A stretch of 23,519 nt of DNA from JAFMIX01 sp031371425 (GTDB taxonomy: Bacteria > Verrucomicrobiota > Verrucomicrobiia > Limisphaerales > JAFMIX01): contig JANMJO010000026.1 of assembly GCA_031371425.1 (NCBI GenBank), positions 1 to 23,519 of the forward strand, read 5' to 3'. The notes beneath the pieces are model-generated. The model worked only from the letters and a program-made list of their open reading frames with translations. It was not told the DNA's origin and made no database searches. Made by a program: the position numbers and the translations under genes. Positions 13,720 through 21,947 of this stretch are shown in pieces; position 1 is the stretch's first letter, and every line of letters starts with the position of its first letter.

Positions 13720-14319
13720 TTATTCGGCCTGCTTGGCTTTGGTCGCCCGCGGCTTTTTCTCGGACGCTTCAGGAGCGGCTTCGCCGGCTTCCTTCCGCTT
13801 GCCGCGCTTTTCGGTCTTGTAATCTTCGGCCTTGGCCGGGGCTTCCGGCGCGGCGATGGGCGTGGTGCTTTCGACGTGGACTTTGAGTGTGGCGAGCACA
13901 TCGGTGTGCAAGCGCAGTTCCACTTCGTGGACGCCGAGGGTGCGGATCGGGTGTTCCAGATGGATTTTTTTCTTGTCCAGAGTGACGTCAAACGAGTGCT
14001 TGAGTTCGTCGGCGATGCTGCCGGAGGTGACGGAGCCGAACATCTTGCCGTCTTCGCCGGTCTTGACCTTGATGACGAGCGGCGGGAAGTTGCGCACGCT
14101 CTTGGCCAGCTCGGTCATGGTGTTGAGCTCATGAGCTTCGCGTTCGCCACGGCGCTTGCGCAGAGCCTCGATCTGCCGCTTGTTGCCGGCGCTCAAGGGA
14201 ATGGCGAGCCGCTGCGGGTAGAGGTAATTGCGGGCATAGCCAGCGGCGACCTTGACCTGGTCGGATTCGCCGCCAAGGCCTACGATGTTGTGGGTGAGGA
14301 TGACTTCAGTCTTTGCCAT
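13720..14319 (-). CDS. rplI: Ribosomal protein bL9
   Basis: bL9 binds 23S rRNA at the base of the L1 stalk. The N-terminal domain matches: MAKTEVILTHNIVGLGGESDQVKVAAGYARNYL is the expected bL9 start with the conserved GYARNYLYP signature, and the C-terminal domain has GKMFGSVTSGSIADEL. The protein is 199 residues, against ~150 usually; the extra ~40 are a Lys/Ala/Glu-rich tail. The ATG at 14319 was chosen on this homology; the frame is open further upstream only through the AACCACCAACT repeat. It is the last gene of the operon, before the terminator at 13660. Confidence 0.95.
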   Translation of the reverse strand: MAKTEVILTHNIVGLGGESDQVKVAAGYARNYLYPQRLAIPLSAGNKRQIEALRKRRGEREAHELNTMTELAKSVRNFPPLVIKVKTGEDGKMFGSVTSGSIADELKHSFDVTLDKKKIHLEHPIRTLGVHEVELRLHTDVLATLKVHVESTTPIAAPEAPAKAEDYKTEKRGKRKEAGEAAPEASEKKPRATKAKQAE

Positions 14320-14326
14320 AAAATTT

Positions 14327-14354
14327 AGTTGGTGGTTGGGAGTTGGTGGTTGAG
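14327..14354. repeat. Tandem 14-bp repeat AGTTGGTGGTTGGG
   Basis: Two 14-bp units with one difference lie in the ssb/rplI gap, ending just before the rplI start. On the transcribed strand this reads as AACCACCAACT words. It resembles one arm of an iterated-word hairpin; no inverted partner is present. Confidence 0.7.
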
Positions 14355-14381
14355 AGCGGAAACCCAAGCTCTCGCAAATTT

Positions 14382-14849
14382 TCAGAATGGAACGTCGTCG
14401 CCTTCGTGTGGAGCGTCGCCTTCAACAGGCTCGGCACTGGTGGGCGCAGCGGGTGTGGCGGCAGGGCGTGGGGCGCGAGGCGCAGCGGGTGCGCCTTCGC
14501 CTTCGGCTCCGCGATTGCCGGAGTCCATGAATTGAAAACTTTCCATGACGACGCCGAGCTTGGTGCGTTTTTGGCCGGTCTGTTTATCATCCCACTGGTC
14601 AAGGCGGAGGCGGCCTTCCACGAGAATGGGCCGGCCCTTCTTCAGATATTGGCCGATGATCTCGGCGGTTTTGCCGAACGCATCCACGTCCACAAAAGTG
14701 GCCTCTTCCTTTTTTTCGCCGGTCTCACTCGTCCAACTGCGGTTGATGGCGAGGCCGATTTTGGCAATGGCCGTGCCTTTGGGCGTGTAGCGCAATTCCG
14801 GATCGCGCGTCAGGTTGCCGGCAAGAATGACTTTGTTGAAGTTGGCCAT
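14382..14849 (-). CDS. ssb: Single-stranded DNA-binding protein
   Basis: The 155-residue SSB has one OB fold (residues 1-110: MANFNKVILAGNLTRDPELRYTPKG, FVDVDAFGKTAEIIGQYLKKGRPILVEGRL). An Ala/Pro-rich disordered linker follows, then the acidic tip EGDDVPF, the conserved tail that recruits replication and repair partners. The start is supported by GGGAG upstream of the ATG. It lies between rpsF and rplI, a classic neighbourhood. Confidence 0.96.
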   Translation of the reverse strand: MANFNKVILAGNLTRDPELRYTPKGTAIAKIGLAINRSWTSETGEKKEEATFVDVDAFGKTAEIIGQYLKKGRPILVEGRLRLDQWDDKQTGQKRTKLGVVMESFQFMDSGNRGAEGEGAPAAPRAPRPAATPAAPTSAEPVEGDAPHEGDDVPF

Positions 14850-14869
14850 ACGACTCCCATCGTTGTCGG

Positions 14870-15178
14870 TTACACCACGGCGGGCTTGGGTTCGGGCGCT
14901 TCGGTGAACAGCACGCGGAACACCTCTTCGTTCACAGCGAATTTGCTGCGCAGCTTGGCGATGACCGCCGGGGCGCTGGTGAAGATGACGTTCGCGTAGT
15001 AGCCGGCGGAGTTGCGCTTGTCGGCGACGCGGGAAAAGCTTTTCCGCTCCATCTTCTGGACGGTTTCAACCTTGCCACCGGCGGCGGTGATGTCGGCGGA
15101 AATCTTGTCGAGGGCATCCTTGATGCCTTCTTCTTTTCCCGCGATATTCAAAATGAACAGGCCTTCGTATCGTTTCAC
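14870..15178 (-). CDS. rpsF: Ribosomal protein bS6
   Basis: The 102-residue protein matches bS6: MKRYEGLFILN start, the central GGKVETVQKMERKSFSR and YYANVIFTSAPAVIAKLRSKFAVNEEVFRVLF. The start codon is GTG at 15178, overlapping the pth stop as GTGA, with AAGGA eight bases upstream, so translation is probably coupled to pth. bS6 normally pairs with bS18 on 16S rRNA; the bS18 gene is not in this operon. Confidence 0.94.
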   Translation of the reverse strand: MKRYEGLFILNIAGKEEGIKDALDKISADITAAGGKVETVQKMERKSFSRVADKRNSAGYYANVIFTSAPAVIAKLRSKFAVNEEVFRVLFTEAPEPKPAVV

Positions 15179-15768
15179 TGTTTTATTCCTTCGTTCTCGG
15201 AGTCCACGACTCCGTTAAACTGACTCATTGCTTTTCCGATTCCGGCGGTCAACCAACATTCGGTTTGGTCAACCGCACGCGCCAAAACTTTTTCCATCAA
15301 CCCGGCCTCGTCCGAGGCAAACTGTCCGAGGACGTGCCCGGTGATTTCGCGCCTTCCGTCTTTGCGTCCGATGCCGATCCTCAGCCGCGCAAACTCCCGG
15401 GTCGCCAGATGCTGCTCGATGGACTCCAACCCGTGGTGTCCGCCGCTGCTGCCGCCGGGTCGCAATCGGATTTCGCCCAATGGCAAATCCGCATCGTCCA
15501 CTGCGACCACCAACTGCCCGACCGTCACCCTGTAAAAATTCATCACCGCTCCCACCGCCTCGCCGCTCAAATTCATGAACGTCTGCGGCTGGCACAATAC
15601 ATTCTGGCCGGCTCTGGCGATGCGCGCCTTAAACTTTTTCTCCAGCGCCCAATTCGACCGCCAACGTTCCGCGAGCTTCTCGACCAGCAAGAAACCGGCG
15701 TTGTGCCGGGTCCGGGCATATTCTTTGCCCGGATTCCCCAATCCCACGATGAGATGCAACTGCTCCAT
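15175..15768 (-). CDS. pth: Peptidyl-tRNA hydrolase
   Basis: Pth recycles tRNA from prematurely released peptidyl-tRNA. The 197-residue protein begins MEQLHLIVGLGNPGKEYARTRHN, with the catalytic His in TRHNAGF. It also has the conserved Asn in FMNLSGEAV, the Asp in VVAVDDADLPLG and the GGHHGLESI segment. The ATG at 15768 was chosen because VGLGNPG follows directly; the upstream in-frame residues come from a hairpin. It lies between rplY and rpsF and overlaps rpsF by four bases. Confidence 0.95.
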   Translation of the reverse strand: MEQLHLIVGLGNPGKEYARTRHNAGFLLVEKLAERWRSNWALEKKFKARIARAGQNVLCQPQTFMNLSGEAVGAVMNFYRVTVGQLVVAVDDADLPLGEIRLRPGGSSGGHHGLESIEQHLATREFARLRIGIGRKDGRREITGHVLGQFASDEAGLMEKVLARAVDQTECWLTAGIGKAMSQFNGVVDSENEGIKQ

Positions 15769-15784
15769 GCGCGGAAAAAGGGCA

Positions 15785-15808
15785 GCCACCGGACCGCAGT
15801 CCGGTGGC
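15785..15808 (-). repeat. 10-bp perfect hairpin in the rplY/pth gap
   Basis: GCCACCGGAC and GTCCGGTGGC are perfectly complementary around a 4-base loop. In the direction of transcription it is followed by TGCCCTTTTTCCGC and then the pth ATG. It could attenuate transcription between rplY and pth or be another small palindromic repeat; the T-run is short and offset. Confidence 0.7.
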
Positions 15809-15816
15809 ATTGAAAA

Positions 15817-16584
15817 CTACTTCTTCTTCTCGGCCGGCTTTTCGGCCTTCTTGTCGTCCTTGCCGGCGGCGGCTTTGTCGCCCGCCTTGGCAGGAGCGCC
15901 ACCCTTGGCAGCCGGAGCGGCCTCTGAACCTTCTTCCTTCTTCTCTTTGGTCATCTCGACTTCGCCCGGTGCGGCGGCGGTTGCGGCAGCAGCGGCGGCG
16001 GTTTCCTCGGCTTCGGTGATCGGAGCGGCGACGGCGAGGACGGAAATATGCTTGTCGCCCAGAACTTCCACTCCTGCGGGCGGCTTGATGTCGCCGATGT
16101 GGATGGACTGGCCGATCTTGAGATGGCTGACGTCCACGGTAAGGACTTCGGGCAAATCTTTGGGCAACGCGCGCACCTTGATCTTGTGCAGGACGTGTTC
16201 GAGGATGCCGCCGTCGGCTTTGACGCCGATGGATTCGCCAACGCTCTCGACGCCGACCATGATCGTCACCTTCTCGTTTTCGGCGACTTCGTGGAAATCA
16301 ATGTGCAACACCTGGCCGCTCAAGGCGTGGTGCTGAATCTCCTGCACGAGCGCGAGCCGTTTCGGGCGGGCGTCGTCCTTGATCGTCAAATCCAGGAGCA
16401 GATTCTCCGAGACAGAGTGCTTGATGAGGTTGGTCAATTCCTTCGAGTTGATCTCGAGGTTTTGGGGCTGCTTGAGTTGCCGGCCGTAGATGACCGCAGG
16501 GACGCGGCCGGAGGCACGGAGTTTTTTGACTTCACCGCGGCGCGTCTGCGTGCGCGGAGACGCATTCAAATTTACAGTTTTCAT
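15817..16584 (-). CDS. rplY: Ribosomal protein bL25 (general stress protein Ctc type)
   Basis: bL25 binds 5S rRNA. The 255-residue protein is the long Ctc form: an N-terminal 5S-binding domain (about 5-95, with RRGEVKKLRASGRVPAVIYG and HIDFHEV) and a beta-barrel C-terminal domain (about 100-190, with VGVESVGESIGVKADGGILEHVLHKIKV). A 60-residue Ala/Lys/Glu-rich tail ends KPAEKKK. It follows prs by 34 bases; prs-rplY-pth is a very common order. Confidence 0.95.
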   Translation of the reverse strand: MKTVNLNASPRTQTRRGEVKKLRASGRVPAVIYGRQLKQPQNLEINSKELTNLIKHSVSENLLLDLTIKDDARPKRLALVQEIQHHALSGQVLHIDFHEVAENEKVTIMVGVESVGESIGVKADGGILEHVLHKIKVRALPKDLPEVLTVDVSHLKIGQSIHIGDIKPPAGVEVLGDKHISVLAVAAPITEAEETAAAAAATAAAPGEVEMTKEKKEEGSEAAPAAKGGAPAKAGDKAAAGKDDKKAEKPAEKKK

Positions 16585-16618
16585 TTCTTAAGTTTATCTT
16601 CGAGCGGCCAATCAATCA

Positions 16619-17563
<945 letters not shown>

Positions 17564-17594
17564 GCGCGCGTAAAACTGACGATTGCTGATGATT

Positions 17595-17617
17595 AAAAAA
17601 CCGCCGGCGTCCGGCGG
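17595..17617 (-). terminator. Intrinsic terminator after the P-type ATPase gene
   Basis: On the minus strand CCGCCGG-ACG-CCGGCGG is followed by six T (17600-17595). It lies about 60 bases past the ATPase stop and 32 bases upstream of the prs start, insulating prs from the ATPase transcript. Confidence 0.85.
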
Positions 17618-17677
17618 GAAGATCAGAGACGCGAAACTGTAACAATCATTCAACCTCGTGCAAGTTGAATATGAAAA

Positions 17678-19999
17678 TTACGTCCGTCCCTTGCCGAACA
17701 ACAGCCGCAGGCTGTTCATCACGACAATGACCGTGCTGCCCTCGTGGCCGACGACGCCGAGCGTGAGCGGAATTTTCCCCAGCGTGGCGAGGATGACCAG
17801 CACCGCCACCGTGCCCAAGGAGATGACCAGATTCTGCCGGATGATGCGCCGCGCCCGCTGGCTCAACCGGAACGCCTCCAGAAAATTCTCCAGCCGGTCG
17901 TGCATCAGCACCACGTCCGCCTGCTCCAGCGTGGCGTCCGAACCACGCGCCCCCATCGCCACGCCCACGTGCGCGGCGGCGAGGCTCGGCGCGTCGTTCA
18001 CGCCATCGCCCACCATCGCCACGCGGCGGCCGCCCTCGCTCAACGACCGGATGGCCGCCACTTTTTCCTCCGGCTTCAACTCGGCGCGGATTTCGTCCAG
18101 TCGCAACTGCTCGCGCAGATGCTCGGCGGTGGCCTTGCGATCGCCGGTCAACATCACCGAGCGCAACCCCGCACTCCGCAAATCCTCCAAGACCTGCCGC
18201 GCCTGCGGGCGGATGTCATCCCGCAAAACGACCCGGCCCAGCAACCCGTCCTCCTCGATCCACACTTCGGAGAAACCCGCATCCGTCGCCGGCACGCGGG
18301 CGATGGCTTCCGCGTGGCGGCCTCGCGCGATCCAGTTCCGCCCGCCGAGCTGGCTGGTCTTGCCGCCGCGCCGCGCACGCAAGCCCTCGCCGGTGACGGA
18401 TTCAAAATGCTCGAACTCGATGGGCTCGATCTTTTGCTGCTTGCCGTGGCGCGTGATGGCGCGGGCGAGCGGGTGCGTGGAAAGTTTCTCCAGCGAGTAG
18501 GCGAGCCGCGCGATTTCGGTTTCGCTGCCGGCGGGAAAGCTCTCCACCTTTTCCACGGCAAGCTCGCCGGTGGTGAGCGTGCCGGTCTTGTCGAGCGCCA
18601 CGGTGTTAATCTCCGCCAGCTTTTCCACCGCCGCGCCGCCGCGGATGAGGATGCCGTGGCGCGCGCCCCACGCGATGGCCGCGAGCACGGCGGACGGGAT
18701 GGAGAGCACCAGCGCGCACGGCGAGGAGACGACCAGCAGCGTCATGGCTCGGTAAAACGCGCTCAAGCCCGGCTGGTCCGGGTTGGGCGAGGTGAACGGC
18801 GCGAGGCCCATGCCCAGCCACCAGACGAAGAACATCACGAATGACGCGGCGATGATGCTGTAGGTGTAAACGGCGCTGAACTTGTCGGTGAAGCGTTGCG
18901 CGGGCGCTTTCTGGCGCTGGGCTTCCTTGATGAGGTGGATGATTTTTTGCAACGCGCTTTCGGCGGCGGGCCGCAGCACCGCGACTTCCACCGCACCCCA
19001 GAGGTTGATGGTGCCGGCGAGCGCGCTATCGCCGACGGCTTTCTCGACGGGCGTGGCTTCGCCCGTGAGGTTGGACTCGTCGGCGGCGGTCGAGCCTTTC
19101 AGGATTTCCGCATCCACGGGAAACTGGCTGCCGGGCTTGACGAGCAGCCTCATGCCGGCGCGGATTTTCTCGACGGCAACTTCGCTTTCGTTCCCGCGCT
19201 CATCGAGGAGCGTGGCGACTTTGGGCGCGTCGTGAAACAGCGAGCGGATTTCCCGCTGCGTGCGTTCCATGGCGTAATGTTCGAGCACGCCAGCGAAGGA
19301 AAACAGGAAGAGCAGCGTCGTGCCTTCCACCCAAGCGCCGACGCAGGCCGCACCTGCGGCGACAAACAGCATGAGAAAATGCACGTCCAACCCGCCTTGT
19401 TTGCGAAGACGCTCCCAAAGTTCCTCGGCGGCGAACCAACTGCCCGCCAGATACGCCAGCACATAAAAGACGTAGCCGAGCGTCGAGGGCTTCGCGCCCG
19501 CCAGCGGCGTGAAGTAAGCGGCCAAGCCGAACGCCGCGCAGACGATGGCGCAGAGCAATTGCCATTTCCATTCGCCGATGTGTTCCTCGGCGTGGTCCAG
19601 CTCGATGTCGCGCTGAATGAATTTCGGGAACGGAATATCGCGCCACCGCCAGAAGCGCGGCGCGGTGGGACACGTCACGCGGGCGATGGTCGTGATGTCG
19701 CCGTCGCGCTTGATTTCAAGCATCTGGCGTTCGGCGGCGGAAAGCGGCGCGGCGCAGACCCTGCAATTCTCCCTGCCCTCGAGCAAGCCGCAGGGGAACG
19801 CGGCTTCCGCCTGTTCCACGGTCTGGGTGATGCGTGCAGCGAGCGCGGCCTCATCAATGCGGCCCAGCGTGGCCACGGAGATTTTATCCTGTGCGCGGTT
19901 GATGGTGACGGCTTCGAGCGTGTGGTCGGCGGCAAAGGCGGTGGCGACAGAACGCACCAGACAGTTCGGATGGTCGGCGGTGGCGGATTTGGCGCTCAT
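17678..19999 (-). CDS. P1B-4 type heavy-metal transporting ATPase
   Basis: This 773-residue membrane pump has the actuator LTGEA (311-315), membrane metal motif SPC (426-428), phosphorylation motif DKTGTLT (470-476), nucleotide-binding HP (509-510), hinge GDGVNDAP (664-671) and a last-helix HEGST (752-756) followed by MNSLRLL. The SPC plus HEGxT pair defines the P1B-4 subgroup, whose studied members export Co2+, Zn2+ or Fe2+; CPC pumps for Cu or Zn/Cd are excluded. The N-terminal ~70 residues look like a degenerate heavy-metal-associated domain without CXXC, followed by CRVC at 79-82. The ATG at 19999 is preferred; an in-frame ATG at 20017 is possible. Metal specificity cannot be read from sequence. 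A role in metal or iron balance near heme genes is only suggestive. Confidence 0.92.
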   Translation of the reverse strand: MSAKSATADHPNCLVRSVATAFAADHTLEAVTINRAQDKISVATLGRIDEAALAARITQTVEQAEAAFPCGLLEGRENCRVCAAPLSAAERQMLEIKRDGDITTIARVTCPTAPRFWRWRDIPFPKFIQRDIELDHAEEHIGEWKWQLLCAIVCAAFGLAAYFTPLAGAKPSTLGYVFYVLAYLAGSWFAAEELWERLRKQGGLDVHFLMLFVAAGAACVGAWVEGTTLLFLFSFAGVLEHYAMERTQREIRSLFHDAPKVATLLDERGNESEVAVEKIRAGMRLLVKPGSQFPVDAEILKGSTAADESNLTGEATPVEKAVGDSALAGTINLWGAVEVAVLRPAAESALQKIIHLIKEAQRQKAPAQRFTDKFSAVYTYSIIAASFVMFFVWWLGMGLAPFTSPNPDQPGLSAFYRAMTLLVVSSPCALVLSIPSAVLAAIAWGARHGILIRGGAAVEKLAEINTVALDKTGTLTTGELAVEKVESFPAGSETEIARLAYSLEKLSTHPLARAITRHGKQQKIEPIEFEHFESVTGEGLRARRGGKTSQLGGRNWIARGRHAEAIARVPATDAGFSEVWIEEDGLLGRVVLRDDIRPQARQVLEDLRSAGLRSVMLTGDRKATAEHLREQLRLDEIRAELKPEEKVAAIRSLSEGGRRVAMVGDGVNDAPSLAAAHVGVAMGARGSDATLEQADVVLMHDRLENFLEAFRLSQRARRIIRQNLVISLGTVAVLVILATLGKIPLTLGVVGHEGSTVIVVMNSLRLLFGKGRT

Positions 20000-20108
20000 G
20001 CGGAATAACACTAGCATTTCGCGCCGGCGAGGAAAGGAGGTTTAGCGAGCGGCGGCTGGAAAAGGTTTTGCGGAAATTGCCAATGAACCCTTAAAGGTTC
20101 GCCGCAGT

Positions 20109-20378
20109 TCAAGTCCGTTTGTAGATTTCGCGGCGGTGGCCGACGTAGTGCAGATAGATTCGCCCTTGATTCGCATCGAATTCATAAAGTAACCGGTAGT
20201 CGCCAACGCGCAGTTTGCATTCCGAACGTCCGGCGAGGCGTTGATGCGGGAAGTGATTCAACCGCGTGCCCATTTCATCCACTTTGCGTTGCACATCGGC
20301 CTGCACCGGATACGGCAAGTCATCGAAGGAGCGCGAGAAGGTGGGCGACCAGATTTGCAGGGCGGCGGCACAAATCAC
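20109..20378 (-). CDS. RelE/ParE-family toxin (module 1)
   Basis: The 89-residue protein has the compact RelE fold pattern: WSPTFSRSFDDLPYPVQADVQRKVDEM, then LAGRSECKLRVGDYRLLYEFDANQGRIYLHYVGHRREIYKR, with basic residues in the C-terminal strands typical of ribosome-dependent mRNA interferases. It starts with GTG at 20378, overlapping the antitoxin stop as GTGA, so translation is coupled. It ends this toxin-antitoxin module; the ATPase gene follows 109 bases later. Superfamily call is confident; the exact target is unknown. Confidence 0.85.
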   Translation of the reverse strand: MICAAALQIWSPTFSRSFDDLPYPVQADVQRKVDEMGTRLNHFPHQRLAGRSECKLRVGDYRLLYEFDANQGRIYLHYVGHRREIYKRT

Positions 20379-20563
20379 CGGGGCTGGCGGATGGTGAACT
20401 GTCCCGCACCAATTTCGCGGCGGGAATCATCCAGCTTGGCTTTGACTTCATCGGTCAGTTCGAGGTGGTCTTCCATATACTCCTCGAACCAGTCGCGAAG
20501 TTCCACCAACTCCGCGCGCGAAAGTTGCGGGATGGCGTTTTCGATTTCAGCAACCGTACTCAT
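20375..20563 (-). CDS. Small antitoxin of module 1
   Basis: The 62-residue acidic protein starts MSTVAEIENAIPQLSRAEL and has ELRDWFEEYMEDHLELTDEVKAKLDD. It precedes and overlaps a RelE-type toxin, which is the basis of the call. The first ten residues are identical to those of the module 2 antitoxin, and the coding DNA there belongs to the 182-bp direct repeat. Confidence 0.8.
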   Translation of the reverse strand: MSTVAEIENAIPQLSRAELVELRDWFEEYMEDHLELTDEVKAKLDDSRREIGAGQFTIRQPR

Positions 20564-20715
20564 GCCGATAAATTACCCGTTCGGTTGCGCGGCGCAAGCG
20601 CAACCATGCTTCCGGACTTCACCAATCCTTGACCGGCTTGCTCTCGTCCTTCGGCTTTTCGGGTGGGCGGAACACCAGCGCGGATTCCTCGCCCTTCTGC
20701 GAGTCCAGCAACCGC
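20534..20715 (-). repeat. 182-bp direct repeat, copy 1
   Basis: It matches 21163-21344 in the same orientation with three mismatches, at an offset of 629 bp. It spans the first ten codons of the antitoxin, its upstream region and a copy of the 3' end of the BatC-like gene. The unit between the copies carries toxin-antitoxin module 2. Confidence 0.92.
20619..20715 (-). pseudogene. Remnant: duplicated 3' end of the BatC-like gene
   Basis: On the minus strand it encodes RLLDSQKGEESALVFRPP and onward to KPVKDW and TGA, identical in protein sequence to the end of the gene at 21248-21784, with only synonymous changes. No body of the gene precedes it: it directly follows the module 2 toxin. It is not expected to be translated on its own. 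Confidence 0.85.
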
Positions 20716-20732
20716 GCCGTGCCGGAGTTTTT

Positions 20733-20993
20733 TCAAGAACCTTTCAAGAGCCGTTCGTATTCATCATGGTTGCCAATCCAGAACCAGAGGTAGCCCTCCG
20801 GCACGGCCACGGCCAGCGCCCGGTGGCCACTCCCAAAACAAACCCGCCAAAAGCGACCGCGCTTCTGAAAGCGCAACGAACCGTGTTTGGGATTTTCCTG
20901 CCAGAGACGGTAGGCTTTGCGCGCGGCGACGCGGGCGGCGGGTGGGAGCGCGGCGTAGGCACGCCAGAATTCAGGACTCGTTGATGATTTCAT
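20733..20993 (-). CDS. RelE/ParE-like toxin (module 2)
   Basis: The 86-residue protein has FWRAYAALPPAARVAARKAYRLWQENP, a helical part, then LRFQKRGRFWRVCFGSGHRALAVAVPEGYLWFWIGNHDEYERLL. This is a recognisable RelE-like family whose members end with a HDEYE-type motif. It overlaps the antitoxin gene by 23 bases. It shares little sequence with the module 1 toxin, so module 2 is not a simple duplicate. It ends 17 bases before the duplicated 3' end of the BatC-like gene. Confidence 0.82.
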   Translation of the reverse strand: MKSSTSPEFWRAYAALPPAARVAARKAYRLWQENPKHGSLRFQKRGRFWRVCFGSGHRALAVAVPEGYLWFWIGNHDEYERLLKGS

Positions 20994-21192
20994 CGAGCGG
21001 CTTCACGCGCCCGTCGCGGTAGTCCGCTAGGGCTTGATCGGCAAGTTTATCCAGACTTCCGGTGGCGATGTCGGCGTCTATCTGCCGATCCCACTTTTCG
21101 TCGAGGTAATGCTGCAACCATCCAGCCACCTTCCATGCGTCATCCATGGGAAGTGTTTGCAAGGCGTTTTCGATTTCAGCAACCGTGCTCAT
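20971..21192 (-). CDS. Antitoxin of module 2
   Basis: The 73-residue protein starts MSTVAEIENALQTLPMDDA and continues with DRQIDADIATGSLDKLADQALADYRDGRVKPLDEI, a pattern common in antitoxins beside this RelE-like family. Residues 1-10 equal those of the module 1 antitoxin; the rest differs, marking the end of the 182-bp repeat. It begins 55 bases after the stop of the BatC-like gene. Confidence 0.8.
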   Translation of the reverse strand: MSTVAEIENALQTLPMDDAWKVAGWLQHYLDEKWDRQIDADIATGSLDKLADQALADYRDGRVKPLDEIINES

Positions 21193-21344
21193 GCCGATAA
21201 ATTACCCGTTCGGTTGCGCGGCGCAAGCGCAACCATGCTTCCGGACTTCACCAATCCTTGACCGGCTTGCTCTCGTCCTTCGGCTTTTCGGGCGGGCGGA
21301 ACACCAGCGCGGATTCCTCGCCCTTCTGCGAGTCCAACAACCGC
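21163..21344 (-). repeat. 182-bp direct repeat, copy 2
   Basis: This copy covers the true 3' end of the BatC-like gene, the 55-base spacer and the first ten codons of the module 2 antitoxin; 179 of 182 positions match copy 1. Confidence 0.92.
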
Positions 21345-21784
21345 TTGGCCTGCTCCGGCGTCATCTGACCCGCCGGCGTGGCCTTGGTTTCCTGCTGCTT
21401 TTGCTGGTCGGACTTTTGCTTGTCCGGTTTGGATGGCTGCGGCTTTGGCTGTTCCTTCTGCTGCTTGTCCTGCCCGTCTTTCTTCTGCTGGTCCTTCTGC
21501 TGCTGATCTTTTTTATCCTGCTCCTTCTTTTCCTGATCCTGCTTCTGCTGGTCTTGCTGTTGCTGTTGCTGCTGTTGCTTGAGCAGCTCTTCCAGCTTCT
21601 TGAGCTTCACGTCGTCTGGGAACTGTGCGCGGCCGTTCGTCACCACGGCCAGCGCCTGCGGGACGTTGTTGGAAAAATAATTCATCGCGCCACCGTGAAA
21701 AAAATCATCAGCAGTCTCGGCGCACACCACCCGTGCGGCCAGCAGCAGCAAGAGGCCAACCCGGAACGATGCGGTTCGAGACAA
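21248..21784 (-). CDS. BatC-like Gln/Lys-rich exported protein
   Basis: From a TTG at 21784 the frame gives 178 residues: a signal peptide (SRTASFR then VGLLLLLAARVV, cut after VCA), then ETADDFFHGGAMNYFSNNVPQALAVVTNG, which looks like a short TPR-like helix pair. A long Gln/Lys/Asp-rich coil (eight Gln in a row) precedes the conserved end MTPEQAKRLLDSQKGEE. That end resembles the tail of BatC proteins of the Bat aerotolerance operon, and the gene directly follows the BatB/TPR gene. The start is uncertain: an ATG at 21943 is in the same frame, but the added N-terminus would be a translation of the CGCAAAGA repeat and would bury the signal peptide. Its 3' end is duplicated at 20619-20715. Confidence 0.7.
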   Translation of the reverse strand: MSRTASFRVGLLLLLAARVVCAETADDFFHGGAMNYFSNNVPQALAVVTNGRAQFPDDVKLKKLEELLKQQQQQQQQDQQKQDQEKKEQDKKDQQQKDQQKKDGQDKQQKEQPKPQPSKPDKQKSDQQKQQETKATPAGQMTPEQAKRLLDSQKGEESALVFRPPEKPKDESKPVKDW

Positions 21785-21785
21785 G

Positions 21786-21932
<147 letters not shown>

Positions 21933-21947
21933 CCGAGCGGCATACGG

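Noticed and set aside
16585..16604. CTTAAG-N5-CTTCGA as a fourth PmrA-like box upstream of rplY
   Set aside because: Only one half-site matches and it lies in the short gap within the prs-rplY operon.
18896..20008. 370-residue open frame on the plus strand
   Set aside because: Antisense shadow of the metal ATPase.
20085..20100. GAACC...GGTTC hairpin between toxin 1 and the ATPase gene as a terminator
   Set aside because: The stem is only five base pairs and no T-run follows on the minus strand.
21540..21600. CTG/TTG trinucleotide run as a simple-sequence repeat
   Set aside because: It codes the poly-Gln stretch of the BatC-like protein with mixed codons and fits the Gln-rich coil; not a separate repeat element.
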